Shown: positions 1 to 10,903 of the stretch, piece by piece | How the letters are laid out: every line of letters begins with the position of its first letter | Position numbering within the stretch: position 1 is the stretch's first letter | From: Hyposmocoma kahamanoa | Taxonomy: Eukaryota > Arthropoda > Insecta > Lepidoptera > Cosmopterigidae | NCBI RefSeq assembly: GCF_003589595.1 | Contig: NW_020653726.1 | Coordinates: 14,667,123-14,731,122 of the forward strand | Direction of reading: 5' to 3' | DNA length: 64,000 nucleotides | Notes under the pieces: generated by a model | Seen by the model: only the letters and a program-made list of their open reading frames with translations | Database searches by the model: none | What the model was told of the DNA's origin: nothing | Program-made: the position numbers and the translations under genes

Positions 1-1915
1 TTTAGTTCAACATTTTTTTTATTATAGCGGTACCAATGTGTAAACATAAATTGTTTACAGGTATTTAAAAGCTAACAATTTTGATTACTTAAATATTTGG
101 TCCCAACACTCGCAATAGTTTTTTTAAAATTTTCAATTTAAGTAAAAATTTAATGGAAAAAAGGAAATATAGATAGACCTAGAAGAGATACAGTGTCGAT
201 AATTTTACAATGCACGTAAGTTCGTGGAGTATCAAATGAATACTTTATGAGATTGGAGATTTTCTTTCCCTTATCTACATGATTTCTGTCTCCCTGCATG
301 CTAATTATACGTCACCTTCGTCCGCTTGAGTTCTTAGTTTTATCACAGGTATGATTTACATTTGCAGTTTTGGTATTGATTTTTTTAGTTACCCGCCGGA
401 CCCTTTTTAAAGGAGAAAGGGGCTGAAGCAACAGCCAGTAAAAGCTGGGTACCTACTAAATGTAGCACCATTTGCTATAGGCATTTCATGACATCACATT
501 AAATTATGTACATATGAATAACAACCGAAAAATTCATTAACGCATAAATCATTTGGTTAATCAGGTAATATATGACATGGAACTCTGAGTCGTATTCACA
601 AATTATAGACCACATCTACATGTGAAAACATTTCTGAGGCATTGTCAGTTATTTTTCGTCTAGTTTTCAGGAAACAAATAATTCGCTTCTTCGCCTTCGG
701 AAATAAGTATCTTCATTATCTTGACAAGCTCGTCGACGCTATAGGTGTAGTCATGTTCAGTCAGTTCAGAAAGAGATAATTGTTGAACAAATATATCATA
801 TTTCAAGGAGAATAAAGATTTTTATAATGACTATGTTTTAATATTTCAACCCTTCCAGTGATCGGATTGACTTGAAATCTAGTAGGTTAATGAAACTATG
901 ATGACAGCATAATAAATCATTAATACTGTGATTGTAACATGTAGCTACATATAGGTACGCACACGCCTGCGTAGGTTATATCAATTAATACGAGTATTTG
1001 CGTGTAGTAAAACCTTATGCATATTTGGTAACAAATGTGTGCGTGTACAAGTCAGCTACGCTAGTTCTCGAAGAAATTGCTTTAAATGCCGTTTCCATAT
1101 ACTCCATGGTTAACCCTAATTATAGCAAGTATAAAGCAATGCCTAGTTCAATATTCCGCTAGTTATGAAACATAATGTCGATATCAATTAAATGTCACAT
1201 CCCTATCTGTAGATTGTCAACTTTTTGCTTTTGTTCCAAGAAGTTTGTGTTTATAGGGTTCTTAGCTTTTATGTGACTAGTAATAATAAAACCTTATTAG
1301 ATCCAAATAAGTTTCAATTTTTTTTACCAAAAGTTTTTCATTATTGTCTATTTTCGTTTGATAATTTATAACCAATCAAAATTATGTTATCTTAGTACTA
1401 ATGTAAGATTACGTTTTCAAATGTGTGCGTGTGGCGACACCGGTTTTGATACAAATGTTGCTTGATGCCATTTCCATTCTTTTCTTTCTTCCATGTGTAC
1501 ACCTAAGTGTACACCCATGTTCTGACTTTATATGTTTTATTTTTATAATTTTTATTTTTTGTTTTGTTATTGAGAAAAAAAAGCTAAGAGTGAAATTAGT
1601 TTCGAAAGACCCGCAGCGCAAGTTGTCGTCTGTATGACGTATTTCCGTAATCAAAACCGATTTAGTTTTTTAGCCAAGCACTTTGGCACATAACATTTTC
1701 ACTTTACTATCGACGTCGTTAATTACGGGTTGAAGAATTTTAATGAAGACTATTTTATTGGACAAGCCTATACCTATCGACAAAAGATATACTTTTATGA
1801 AGACTAAGTTTAGGCCTAGAAATGGAATATAGTGAAAAGAAAGGAATAAAAAAGACTAAAACCTTTGCCGTTCCGCAAGGAAAAAGAAGAACATAACATC
1901 ACTTCTATAATTTCG
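1..1915. other. No gene or recognised repeat
   Basis: AT-rich sequence with many homopolymer runs. The two overlapping short ORFs at about 1409-1654 are low-complexity, lie on opposite strands and match no family I know. I see no exon-like pattern and no repeat shared with the rest of the window. Confidence 0.5.
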
Positions 1916-1919
1916 TTAC

Positions 1920-2035
1920 TTTCAAGTATTTCTCCCGGCCCGGAGATCCCACCAGAGACGTCTGCGTGGCAGTCCGGGCGTTAACTGATAATGATAATGA
2001 TAAAAATGATAACCGTTCGGTCACGGAGGTAGTTA
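1920..2035 (-). repeat. tRNA-derived SINE (family B), degraded
   Basis: The stretch reading TTTCTCCCGGCCCGGAGATC, followed by TCTGCGTGGCAGTCCGGGCG, matches the head of the SINE copies at 31770 and 19040. The order and wording of the pol III B-box region and the GCGTGGCAGTCC segment are shared. The copy is interrupted by a GATAATGATAATGATAAAAA insertion and is then followed by ACCGTTCGGTCACGGAGGTAG, the family's A-box side. Confidence 0.5.
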
Positions 2036-2182
2036 AACAATATACGAGTAATACTCGATTTCTCGGAGATAGTAGATTTATAGAATACCAATACCACCAC
2101 CACCGTACCATTTCCACTTCATTGTATGTCGCATGCTGGATACAAAAATTAATCTTGAAAGGCCACATTATAACGCTTATTA

Positions 2183-2600
2183 GACCGTGTTCCCATTATA
2201 TCGTGACGACAGATGGTCGTGCAGTTTAAAGTTTCTTGCCTTGTATATTTAAATGAAGTTGTTCACTCATAGAACAACACGATTAACTGTCGTTCACGAT
2301 TTTTTGGTGTTACGACGACAGACTGTCGTGACAATGGGAGGAGCTATACCGACTGTCGTCTGACGATAAATAAAACGTCACGATAAAAATGTGACGACAG
2401 ATAATCGCAGTTTCAAACGATGCTGTTGTGCAAACGACCAGGCGGTTGCCGTGAATAGATAAATTGTCGTCACAATCTAATGGGAACAGCTACACACCGT
2501 CCGTCGACACAGTCACGACATAGTCGTGATATGGGAACAGGTTAGAAGCAACAGTTGTCTAACGACCAATAAAACGTTACGACATAATGGGAACGCGCCC
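2183..2600. mobile_element. Non-autonomous DNA transposon (MITE), Harbinger-like
   Basis: A 418-bp element with imperfect terminal inverted repeats. The left end reads GACCGTGTTCCCATTATATC and the right end reads ATAATGGGAACGCGCCC. The interior repeats the words ACGACAG and TCGTGAC in both orientations, so long stretches can fold back. It has no coding capacity. The same family, in the opposite orientation, lies at 34422-36106, where the 3-bp TTA duplication is clear. Here the flanks are TTA on the left and TAA on the right, so the duplication is either decayed or only TA. PIF/Harbinger affiliation is inferred from the GGGCGCG terminus and the 3-bp duplication. Confidence 0.65.
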
Positions 2601-2835
2601 TAACATTAGGTATCCGATTGTAAGTGACCCTATCCTTGAGAAGGTGTAATATGTGTTTTTCGAAATGAGTTGTTTTATTAAATGGATGTAAATAGTAAAA
2701 CGACATTGTATAAAAAAAGTGTCGTGTAAATATGATATCGTAAAATAAATTATGTGAAAAATGTTGCTATTGTCAATGAAATAACATTTTGATGATTATG
2801 TAGGAACAATTGGAATTACAATTTTAATATTTATT

Positions 2836-3050
2836 CCCTTGCTTCAAAATTAAGAAAACTCCCTATCGCGGTTTTCCCGCAGGAGTATAGCGTGGAGTCC
2901 TTCAAAAGGGGTTTGAGAAGGGTCCTAAAGGGTTTGCAACGCGCTCGTGACGCCGGTGGTGTTACCGGCGTTCATAGGCGACGGTGACCGCTTTCCATCA
3001 GGTGAGCCGTATACTTGTTTGCTGCTTACATAATATTAAAAAAAACTTGT
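2836..3050 (+). pseudogene. LINE C-terminus and 3' tail fragment
   Basis: A frame at about 2860-2990 reads LPIAVFPQEYSVESFKRGLR and continues to a GVTGVHRRR stop. This is the typical C-terminal end of insect APE-type non-LTR reverse transcriptases (the phe-P, then F-K-R...LKG...HGRR pattern). The 3' tail CCATCAGGTGAGCCGTATAC then runs into an A-rich end at about 3050. The fragment is severely 5'-truncated, as is usual after incomplete reverse transcription. Its tail resembles the tail of repeat A. Confidence 0.6.
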
Positions 3051-3162
3051 ACTTTACCTAAAGTAATCGGTAGATAGAAATATTTAGATAAATATTGTAA
3101 AAACAATAAACGTCAACATAAAAATTTGAGAAATTAAAACATTCAAGTGGTTGTAATGGGAG

Positions 3163-3845
3163 AATCATCTTCAACCCATTTATAAGTCCACTGCAGGGCT
3201 CGGGTCTCCTCTCAGGCGCGACACTATAGTCCACCGCGCTGGTTGTGAACGCCGATCTGGTTTTCCGGAAGTTGTGAACCTTCTTCGACGTGCAGGTTTA
3301 ATAAAAAAATAAAATAAATTGCATTTATTTCGGACTTCAACAAAATCCATAAAAATGTTAGTATTTTAGCAAAAACTTAAATGACTATATTAGTACGTAA
3401 ACTTAAATAAAGAGAGGACCAGTGCCTTAGCAGTCCACTGTCCCATCTGTGCGCAACAACTGTCAAGAGTTTGTGGCAGCTAACGGGCACCCCACGTATT
3501 GTCGCTTCGCAGCGCTTGCGCAACGTAGCGTCGAAGCCGTCAACGCTCGCATCCGCGAACATCCCGGACGCACTACAGTGTCGCGGCATCCGCAACAGAA
3601 CCCTGAACGCGTCGTTGTACTGTACTACACGCATTGCATTTAGTGACTTTTGTGTGTACAGCGATGTACACCTGTAGTTTATGGTAAAGTCACTTTTATC
3701 TGTGCCGTACATAGACTGAACCTACGCGTTATCATATTAATCAAGAAATTAAATTTCGCACATAAATTCCGAGAAATTCAGGGGTGCGAGCCTGAGTTCG
3801 AAACCACGGCCTCAGCTTGAGAGGCGGTATGTCAAACCTTTAGGC
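3163..3845 (-). repeat. tRNA-derived SINE (family C), split by an insertion
   Basis: The two halves, 3163-3305 and about 3748-3845, match the uninterrupted copy at 62385-62700. Shared words include CACTGCAGGGC, GTCTCCTCTCA, CGCACATAAATTCCGAGAAA and ACGGCCTC. In minus orientation it carries a B-box-like GGTTTCGAACTC segment. The LINE fragment at 3377-3712 lies between the halves. Confidence 0.65.
3377..3712 (-). pseudogene. LINE reverse transcriptase C-terminal fragment
   Basis: A 111-residue open stretch contains VVQYNDAFRVLLRMPRHCSA followed by SGMFADASVDGF and LRKRCEA. This block follows the RT domain in a lepidopteran APE-type LINE family. The same block recurs at 53182-53379 and, more decayed, at 44750-44930. 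Neither a catalytic RT motif nor an endonuclease domain is present, so this is a 5'-truncated relic. It sits inside the SINE at 3163-3845. The clade is unresolved. Confidence 0.6.
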
Positions 3846-4084
3846 TTATTTGGGAGAACGAGTCTCTCATTATTATGCGAATGTGTGCGTCCGTACACAG
3901 CGCGCAGCGGGCGTGAACACATACAAGCCGCACTCAAAAACATTTGTATGGAGTTACCATACTGATCCTATTATATTATGTTTTAACTTTTATTGTCTTT
4001 TTCTCTCCACTCCTCTTTATAATTGTCATTTTATGTAACGATAAAAGGCTATTTAGTTAAAAGGAAGCTTACCTCTTATGTATA

Positions 4085-4115
4085 TGGGTCTGAGTTCGAT
4101 TCTCAGAGGGGACGC
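4085..4115 (+). repeat. Isolated tRNA B-box-like segment
   Basis: The words GAGTTCGATTCTC followed by AGAGGGGACGCCA resemble a pol III B box. The surrounding sequence does not fold into a recognisable tRNA, so this is probably a SINE trace. Confidence 0.25.
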
Positions 4116-4379
4116 CACTGAGTCTTCAATCATTTTAGTCGACTGCATAGGTACTACTTTTTTTGGCAGCGAAGGAAAACATCGTAAAGAAACTTGCATA
4201 TTAGAGATGGATCACAAATCTCCTCAACGACATGATCTCCCTAGCCTGTATTCAAGGAATGTTGTTGTATCTCCTTAGAATTGAGCTGTTCCCCGCGGAG
4301 GCAAATTGTGCAAGCTGAAAGACGAGGTTACAAAAGAACTTTCGCCTACGATTTTAGAAAGCGAACTGATCATTTTTAG

Positions 4380-4640
4380 TGATATAAGCGGAGGTGACGG
4401 ACAAGGTGCGCGCCTTGTGGTAAACGACAGGCCTACCCACCCATACAGCCACCCGATCAGGGTGACGACCCTGAGACATTAAGTTGACAAGTCCCATGCG
4501 CCTGTATCGCTTCACCAACACCTCACCCTTCAAAGCCGGAACGCATTATTACTGACATTACTGTTTGGCAGCAGAAACAGGTGTGGTGGCGATACATCCC
4601 TGGAAGAACTCTTTCACAAATAGCTCTTACTGTTACTAAA
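4380..4640 (-). repeat. Repeat A copy (SINE-like)
   Basis: A diverged copy covering most of the family. Recognisable words are GTGACGGACAAG, GACATTAAGTTGACAAGTCC, TTCAAAGCCGGAACGCA, TTTGGCAGCAGAAACAGG and CTTACTGTTACTAAA at the end. The middle (AACAGTTGCAGTGCCACTC) is replaced by unrelated sequence. Confidence 0.75.
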
Positions 4641-6300
4641 TCTGTAACTTCTACAGTGCTATAAGTAAATGAACAAGATCCCACTACAGTATTATATTTC
4701 TATTGCTTTAAAAACGCAGTAGGAAACATAAACTGACTTAGGAAACATAAATGAAAGCTTTGAGATTGAATGAAACACAGTATCGATGTTGTTGATACAA
4801 GATAGGCATCCCGTTTAAATGGCAACAAGAAATCGGAAAAACGGAATACCAATGCCACACATTTTGTCTATCGCCCGACGTTGTTAACTGCCTGGTATTC
4901 TAGGTATTATAGCCCGTAAGTTTCTTAACCCTAGTATTCATACACCAGGGAATTTGATACTCCTACGAACGCGGTAATACGTAAGCCTAGATTCAAGCCT
5001 ATTATGGCTCAAAACAGCTATAGTTTGTGATGATGCTGACGTTCTTCACCGTCATTCGATCTTTTATCACCCACATCGTTACAAGTTCCTGGCCACTTAA
5101 TTTTAAAATTTTGTATCCTTATTATATATTCGTCCCTCTTCCTTACACTATTACACTCCCATCAAAATTCTCAAAACAAGACAACGTGCTCATAGATTAC
5201 CCACATATAAAACTCAAACATCACATGATTTACTGTTTTTAAATCATATACTACATACATATACATAAGCCCTTTTGGAATAAGTATCATCGAAATCTCA
5301 ATTTATTCCCAAAAAATATATAAACACATCTATAAGTTTTTAAATTTATAACTAGTTTTGCAAGATGTAGCTGATTAAAAAGTTCTAATAAATGGAAAAT
5401 AATAACGTTTATATTTCATTGAACCGAAGCAACGTCAATTCGAAACTGCTTTGTTTTGCATTGAGCTTTGACGCGAGTTTGCCGGAGGTAGAAGTTGTGC
5501 TGGCCAGCAATCCTATAAGTGACAACCGTATGATTTTATTTTTTTTAATTTCGAATTTCAAAATACATATATCGAGTTGTCTCGTAAAATTCGATACATT
5601 TCATGAATTTTACTACACGTCACTATTAACAACAATTATAGCAATTACCTCCTTCAACGTAGTTATGAATTAAAACGAAACTTGATGAGGGACAACACAA
5701 ACATCAAAACGGCCATCACAGCGTGCCGGTACTTTAGTAAAGAGTGTTTTATACTGATTTTACTTTTGTACATCATTTTATTATTTTGTTGTCACAGCCT
5801 TTTCATTTCTATTTAGAAATAAATTTATATGGACCGAACCTATTCTTTTGTTTCGCTAAGACTAGACCATAAGTTCAGACTGAGACTGCCCCAACTTCGC
5901 AAAATTATCCATAAACAGAAAACGCGCAAAAAAACGGCAAACAGGGAATGTGTTATGTATTATGTGCGCGAACTATTTTTCGAAAATAAACGGTAAAATT
6001 GATAACTCGTGATTTATGATGCTACTTATGGAGATACGCACGATAAGTAGGTATGAGGGGTCTTCATTGTATACACAGATATAAACAGTCACGCACAACT
6101 ATATCTATGTACTAGCGTACTAGATGCGGCGTTCCATACACACACTGCGTTTCAATGATGTGCAGTTCCGGCACAACATTTCATTTAGTTGGTTGTCAAA
6201 TATTCAATGTCAAATGTTCTCTCTAAAAATTAATTTACATCGGTGTGTTGCTCACATTTCGCTATTTTACTAATTGTGTGAACATAAATTTAAAACATAA
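4641..6300. other. No gene or recognised repeat
   Basis: AT-rich sequence. A 93-codon open frame at 5392-5673 has no features of a known family and low-complexity composition in its second half. Nothing else is supported. Confidence 0.5.
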
Positions 6301-6306
6301 ATTTAA

Positions 6307-6815
6307 ATGGCAGACATATTTGTGGATCCTTTTGAAACTCAATATATTGCAGGTAATAGATATATACTATATTAATTTAGGTATGTTGATGATTTGATAC
6401 TCTGTTGGACAGGTAGTATGAGACAGCTGGACAATTTTGTAGACGACCTTAACAACAAACATCCAAAAATTAAATTTAAGAAAGAATTAGAACAAAACAA
6501 CTCTCTCGATTTCATAGATTTAACTATAACCAAAGTAGATAACAAATATGATTTTAAAATTTAACGTAAGCCTACGCATACAGATACAATTATCCCGGCT
6601 TCTTCTTGTCACCCCTGGAAACATAAAATGGCTGCTTTTAATTGTTATATACATAGGTTGTTGACTGAAAAGTCCCTCTTTCTAAAAAACGTTATAATTT
6701 AGACTTAAATATTGTTTATCAGATTGCACTTTCTAATGATTCGTTTTTTGTTACAAAGAGGGTTCCTCAGTATTGGTCCCATTTAAATTTGAAAATATTG
6801 CTCCTCTAAGGGTGG
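6307..6815 (+). pseudogene. Penelope-like element reverse transcriptase fragment
   Basis: The frame opens with MADIFVDPFETQYIAGN and, after one stop codon, reads RYVDDLILCWTGSMRQLDNF. It continues with HPKIKFKKELEQNNSLDFID, then a stop and RKPTHTDTIIPASSCHPW, KMAAFNCYIHRL. This is the Penelope-like RT layout: the YVDD catalytic box, then HP.IKF, FLDL, RKPT.TD and HP..K.AAF. A frameshift near 6690 is followed by RYNLDLNIVYQIALSNDSF. At least two in-frame stops and the lost 5' part mark a relic. No GIY-YIG domain is attached. A second, unrelated piece of a Penelope-like element lies at 56888-57652. Confidence 0.75.
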
Positions 6816-6940
6816 CAAACCAGGGTTTGAATCCAGGGGATGAATCCGGTTTCGCGCACTTTCCGGTAACCGATTTCAATAAAACTTGGCCAATAAATAT
6901 AATTCCATGAACTTTTGAAGTCGGTTTTTTTTAATGTTAC
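6816..6940 (-). repeat. MITE family D fragment
   Basis: Read on the minus strand, the words ACCGACTTCAAAAG, GGAATTATATTTATTGGCCA and TTTTATTGAAATCGGTTACC match the 5' part of the copies at 46612 and 48868. It ends directly at the TAA microsatellite that hosts the R4/Dong-like element. Confidence 0.65.

Positions 6941-6941
<1 letters not shown>

Positions 6942-6971
<30 letters not shown>
6942..6971 (+). repeat. (TAA)10 microsatellite, left flank of R4/Dong-like element
   Basis: Ten uninterrupted TAA units. A matching array of nine units at 10904-10930 bounds the other side of the retrotransposon, as expected if the element inserted within a TAA array. Confidence 0.9.
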
Positions 6972-9900
6972 GTGAAAATGGCGTAGGGATGTGACGACCT
7001 CATCGCCCACTGGTGGAACGGCACAGTGAATATCATGTCACTTTACCGTTTCAGTAGTGCAAACAGTCAGCGCTTGAGTTCATTGATGTACAGAACCGTG
7101 TCAAGGAACTGGTCTCAGCGTTAAATAGGGTAAATAACGGTCTCCCCGGGGTAAGTGAGTGAAAGCCCCGGGTGTAAAATTGCTCATCGTAAATGATGGA
7201 GCACAACAGTTACGATGAGCGAATAGGGCCGCTTCCCGGGGGTAATCGCCGGGGCGCGCCTGGAGCTGGGGCTGGGCGTGGCAGTATGCGGGCCCCCAGC
7301 CGCGGCAGACTGGCCCGACCATCCGGCCAGTCTACTCACGATCCATCACCACCAGTTGGCATGGTATCGGCAGGGGCTGGGGCAACTCGGTCCCAGCAAT
7401 CGGTACCCGCCTCTGGTGGAGTACGGCGCCGCATGGCATGGACGATTGATATGAATAAAAATGCCATGCGGGCCTATTTTAGGGCCTCAGGTTCGGGAAC
7501 CGGACGGACAGGTTATCGAGCAGTAATGTACCGCGAATTTCTTCGGCTGGAGCCAACTTTGACCGTCACAGAACAAAACCTGGCGGACCGAGTTCGGTAC
7601 CTACAGCGCTCAGGACTTTTTAGCGCTGCCGAACTCGAGCAATTACGATGCGAGGCTGTTCCTCCACTGGAAGAAGAGCCACCCAGGCTGGAGCGCTCTC
7701 CTGTTCTCAGCAGGGAAGTTCACAGGGAACCTAGTGCTCAGCAGCCGGATACGGGTGGTACTGAAAGTGATTGGGGAACAGCCGCCCTGGATTTGGAAGC
7801 GTTGAGGAGTAGTCTGGAGGAGACGATTCTGGAATATCGCCACGTGCCTCTTGAGCGAAGGCCACGGCTGCCTCGAGTGCCTCTCAGTATCAAGGTTCGG
7901 GATGCCGTTGGGGCCATTAACAACATGCTTCCCTCATTTTTAGAGGAAAGCGTAGGCCTTTGGGAGACAGACTCAATTCTCTTCGCTGCCGCAATGACTG
8001 TGTGTCAATTTGTCGGCGTCAGGATGCCGCCAACAAGACCCGGCGGTAACCACCAGGTTGGCAGCACTACTCCTAGGACTAGTACTAAGCCAGCCTGGAT
8101 GAGGCGAATTGAGGGTCGTATAGCATGGGCCAGGGTCCTCATCGGCAAACTGACTAGCTTCAGATCAGGCGTCACAAGGCCGAGAGTGATGCGCTTTGTC
8201 CGAGAAGCATTCCCCGGTGAGAACATTTTTGTAGACTCACCGGAGTTTGCACGAAAACTGACAGGGCGCATCGATGATCTGAAGCAGAAGATAGCTGCTT
8301 GGGGCAAGCGGATTCGGCGATATTCCGAAAGGGTGAAGAGGTATCGGCAGAATCGTCTCTTCATGAGTGACCAAAAGAAGTTTTATAGGACACTGGAGCG
8401 TCCTGATGTGGTCTTGACGGGTGAGCGTCCGGACAAAGCAGAAGTGGTCGCCTTTTGGCGAAGGCTTTGGTCGCAGCCCGTCGATCACGAAGAGGGTCCA
8501 TGGTTCGAAGCGGTCGAGGGAGCATGTGCAACCATAGCGCCTATGAATCCCATCAGCATATCCGAAGAGGATGTAGCGGTAGCGGTCCGTAAGGCTCCGA
8601 ACTGGAAAAGTCCGGGACCGGACGGACTGCATCATTATTGGCTGAAGGGGTTCTGGTGCTGCCACGCTACTCTCGCTCGTCAGTTCCAAAGTGCCCTTGA
8701 GAGTGGGACGCTCCCAAACTTCTTAACTACTGGGGTCACTCATTTAGCTCCAAAGAGCGATGCTACCGTGGATCCATCACAGTATCGCCCCATAACTTGT
8801 CTTTGTACAATATACAAGACTTTAACATCTGTTTTGAGCTCCAAGATAAGTCAGCACATTGTTGATAACAGTGTGATGTCTGAGGTTCAGAACGGATGTA
8901 GGGGCGGTAGCCGCGGTAGTAAGGAGCTGCTCCTCATCGACGCGGTCGCTGGCCAACTTGTCAGACGCAACCGTCGGAATTTCTCCGCTGCCTGGATAGA
9001 CTATAGGAAAGCGTTCGACTCGGTGCCCCACTCATGGCTCTCGAGGGTCCTCGAACTGTATAAAATTGACAGTGCAGTTCGACACTTCCTCGGGCAATGC
9101 ATGGGATGTTGGAGAACGATCCTGAGTCTGGACGGTCGGCGAATGACGGATGCGGATGACCGAATAGAAATAAGGCGAGGTATTTTCCAGGGCGATTGTC
9201 TGAGTCCACTGTGGTTTTGCCTGGCCCTGAACCCTCTGAGTACTCTATTGGAGAGGTCGGGCACAGGCTTTCAGTTTCGGAGAGGTGGGCCGCGAATGCC
9301 TCACCTTCTCTACATGGATGATCTCAAGCTATACGGCCCCACAGCTGACAGATTGACGGAGCTGCTGACAATCACCAACGATTTCAGCAGTTCGGTTAGG
9401 ATGGAGCTTGGGATCGATAAGTGCGCGGTGGTCCATGTTGAGAGGGGACGTGTCATGCATTCTGATGGCATTAATATTGGCACCAATCACCTGCGGGTAC
9501 TCTCCGAGACTGAAACATACCGGTATTTGGGCATGTCACAGACCATCGGAGTGAAGGAAGCAGACGTGAAACAGGGTGTGTGCGAGGTTTTTTATGGGCG
9601 CCTGAAAAATGTGCTAAACAGCTATTTGTCAGGCGTTAATAAGATCCGAGCTTATAACTCCTGGGTCATGCCTGTTCTGATGTACACATTTGGCGTGCTC
9701 AAATGGACTCAGACGGAATTAGACGCTCTGGATAGACGAGTCCGCACGACGATGACCTCTCACCGAATGCATCATCCGAGATCGTCAGTTATGAGATTGT
9801 ATGTCCCGCGGAAGTGTGGAGGTAGAGGCCTATTAAGTGTCAAAACCATGCACAACCGCGAGATATGCAGTCTCAGAAACTACTTTTTGACGATGACGGA

Positions 9901-10901
9901 TGACGTAATTCGTGGAGAGGTTGTCACATGTGATAAAGGGCTAACTCCCTTATCGTTGGCCAAAGAGGAATGGCGAGACCCGGTGGTGCTTAGCACTTCT
10001 GACCGCGAGTCCGTATGGAAAGAGAAGGAGCTCCATGGGAGGTTCTTCAAGGTACTCCACGAGCCTTTTATGGACCGTAAAGCCTCCCTACATTGGCTGC
10101 GTTTCGGGGACCTCTTTGGGGAAACCGAAGGTTTTGTCTGTGCAATACAGGATCAGGTTATTAAGACGCGGAACTATCGGAAATATATCCTAAAGGACGG
10201 CACAGTAGACATTTGTCGGGCATGTGGCCGTCCCGGAGAGTCACTTAGGCATATTGTTTCCGGTTGTTCCGCTCTTGCTAACACTGAGTACTTGCACAGA
10301 CACAACCAGGCAGCCAAAATATTACACCAAGAGCTCGCTCTCAAGTACGGACTAGTGCAACAGAGGTTGCCATATTACAAGTATTCACCGGAGCCAATAC
10401 TCGAAGATGACCGCACCAAAATCTATTGGGATCGATCTATTATCACGGACAGGACTATTCTTGCGAATAAGCCTGATATTGTGATATTGGATCGATCGCA
10501 GTCGAGGGTGTTTCTTGTGGACGTCACCATCCCGCATGACGAGGGTCTCGTGAAAGCTGAAACCGAGAAACGCCGGAAGTATCTCGACCTGGCGCACGAG
10601 ATCACCGACATGTGGGATGTGGCCTCCACTGAAATAATCCCAATTGTTTTGTCCGCAAATGGGTTAATTCCAGTCAGCCTTTCTAACAGCTTGAAGCGGT
10701 TGGATTTCTGTGGCGTGTCGCTTCCAGCACAAATGCAGAAGGCGGTCCTGCTCGATACGGCACGTATTGTTCGCCGATTCTTGGACCTGAGTCCCTGACC
10801 CCGGCCGACTGTGCCATTGCCGGGAAATACCGCCTCTCCCATTTAAAAATTCAAAATTAATTTTTTAGGCCTTGGGAGAGGCGAGAGTTTAAAATAAATA
10901 C

Positions 10902-10903
<2 letters not shown>
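6972..10903 (+). mobile_element. R4/Dong-like non-LTR retrotransposon, apparently full-length
   Basis: The element begins GTGAAAATGGCGTAGGG directly after the TAA array. It has a 5' UTR of about 220 nt, one long ORF (7193-10798) and a short 3' UTR that ends at the second TAA array. R4-clade elements of Bombyx (Dong) are known to insert in TAA repeats and to use a C-terminal restriction-like endonuclease; both features are present here. The element lacks a poly-A tail and uses the microsatellite as its 3' junction. I see no stop or frameshift in the ORF, which suggests a recent insertion. The name Dong is given by domain logic and target site, not by alignment. Confidence 0.8.
7193..10798 (+). 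CDS. R4/Dong-type reverse transcriptase with restriction-like endonuclease
   Basis: A 1201-residue protein for target-primed reverse transcription: nick the DNA target, then copy the element RNA in place. Residues 1-300 are basic and rich in Pro, Gly and Arg, with no clear C2H2 finger. The RT spans about 515-850: YRPITCL near 531, DYRKAFDSVPH with the first catalytic Asp at 603, QGDCLSP at 666, and the YMDD box at 707-710. A CX2CX8HX4C knuckle follows (C1008, C1011, H1020, C1025). The nuclease core KPD (1093-1095), then VDVTIP (Asp1110) and lysines near 1121-1129, has the PD-(D/E)XK pattern of restriction-like endonucleases. An in-frame TAA directly precedes the start, and two ATGs follow in tandem; the first was taken. 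All key residues look intact. Whether it is expressed is unknown. Confidence 0.85.
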   Translation: MMEHNSYDERIGPLPGGNRRGAPGAGAGRGSMRAPSRGRLARPSGQSTHDPSPPVGMVSAGAGATRSQQSVPASGGVRRRMAWTIDMNKNAMRAYFRASGSGTGRTGYRAVMYREFLRLEPTLTVTEQNLADRVRYLQRSGLFSAAELEQLRCEAVPPLEEEPPRLERSPVLSREVHREPSAQQPDTGGTESDWGTAALDLEALRSSLEETILEYRHVPLERRPRLPRVPLSIKVRDAVGAINNMLPSFLEESVGLWETDSILFAAAMTVCQFVGVRMPPTRPGGNHQVGSTTPRTSTKPAWMRRIEGRIAWARVLIGKLTSFRSGVTRPRVMRFVREAFPGENIFVDSPEFARKLTGRIDDLKQKIAAWGKRIRRYSERVKRYRQNRLFMSDQKKFYRTLERPDVVLTGERPDKAEVVAFWRRLWSQPVDHEEGPWFEAVEGACATIAPMNPISISEEDVAVAVRKAPNWKSPGPDGLHHYWLKGFWCCHATLARQFQSALESGTLPNFLTTGVTHLAPKSDATVDPSQYRPITCLCTIYKTLTSVLSSKISQHIVDNSVMSEVQNGCRGGSRGSKELLLIDAVAGQLVRRNRRNFSAAWIDYRKAFDSVPHSWLSRVLELYKIDSAVRHFLGQCMGCWRTILSLDGRRMTDADDRIEIRRGIFQGDCLSPLWFCLALNPLSTLLERSGTGFQFRRGGPRMPHLLYMDDLKLYGPTADRLTELLTITNDFSSSVRMELGIDKCAVVHVERGRVMHSDGINIGTNHLRVLSETETYRYLGMSQTIGVKEADVKQGVCEVFYGRLKNVLNSYLSGVNKIRAYNSWVMPVLMYTFGVLKWTQTELDALDRRVRTTMTSHRMHHPRSSVMRLYVPRKCGGRGLLSVKTMHNREICSLRNYFLTMTDDVIRGEVVTCDKGLTPLSLAKEEWRDPVVLSTSDRESVWKEKELHGRFFKVLHEPFMDRKASLHWLRFGDLFGETEGFVCAIQDQVIKTRNYRKYILKDGTVDICRACGRPGESLRHIVSGCSALANTEYLHRHNQAAKILHQELALKYGLVQQRLPYYKYSPEPILEDDRTKIYWDRSIITDRTILANKPDIVILDRSQSRVFLVDVTIPHDEGLVKAETEKRRKYLDLAHEITDMWDVASTEIIPIVLSANGLIPVSLSNSLKRLDFCGVSLPAQMQKAVLLDTARIVRRFLDLSP

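Noticed and set aside
6361..6390. Short GT...AG stretch before the YVDD box as a true intron
   Set aside because: At about 28 bp it is too short for a normal insect intron and the sequence around it is a decayed element.
7643..10842. Minus-strand frames within the R4/Dong-like ORF, up to 150 codons
   Set aside because: Antisense of a confirmed RT ORF; none has its own signature.
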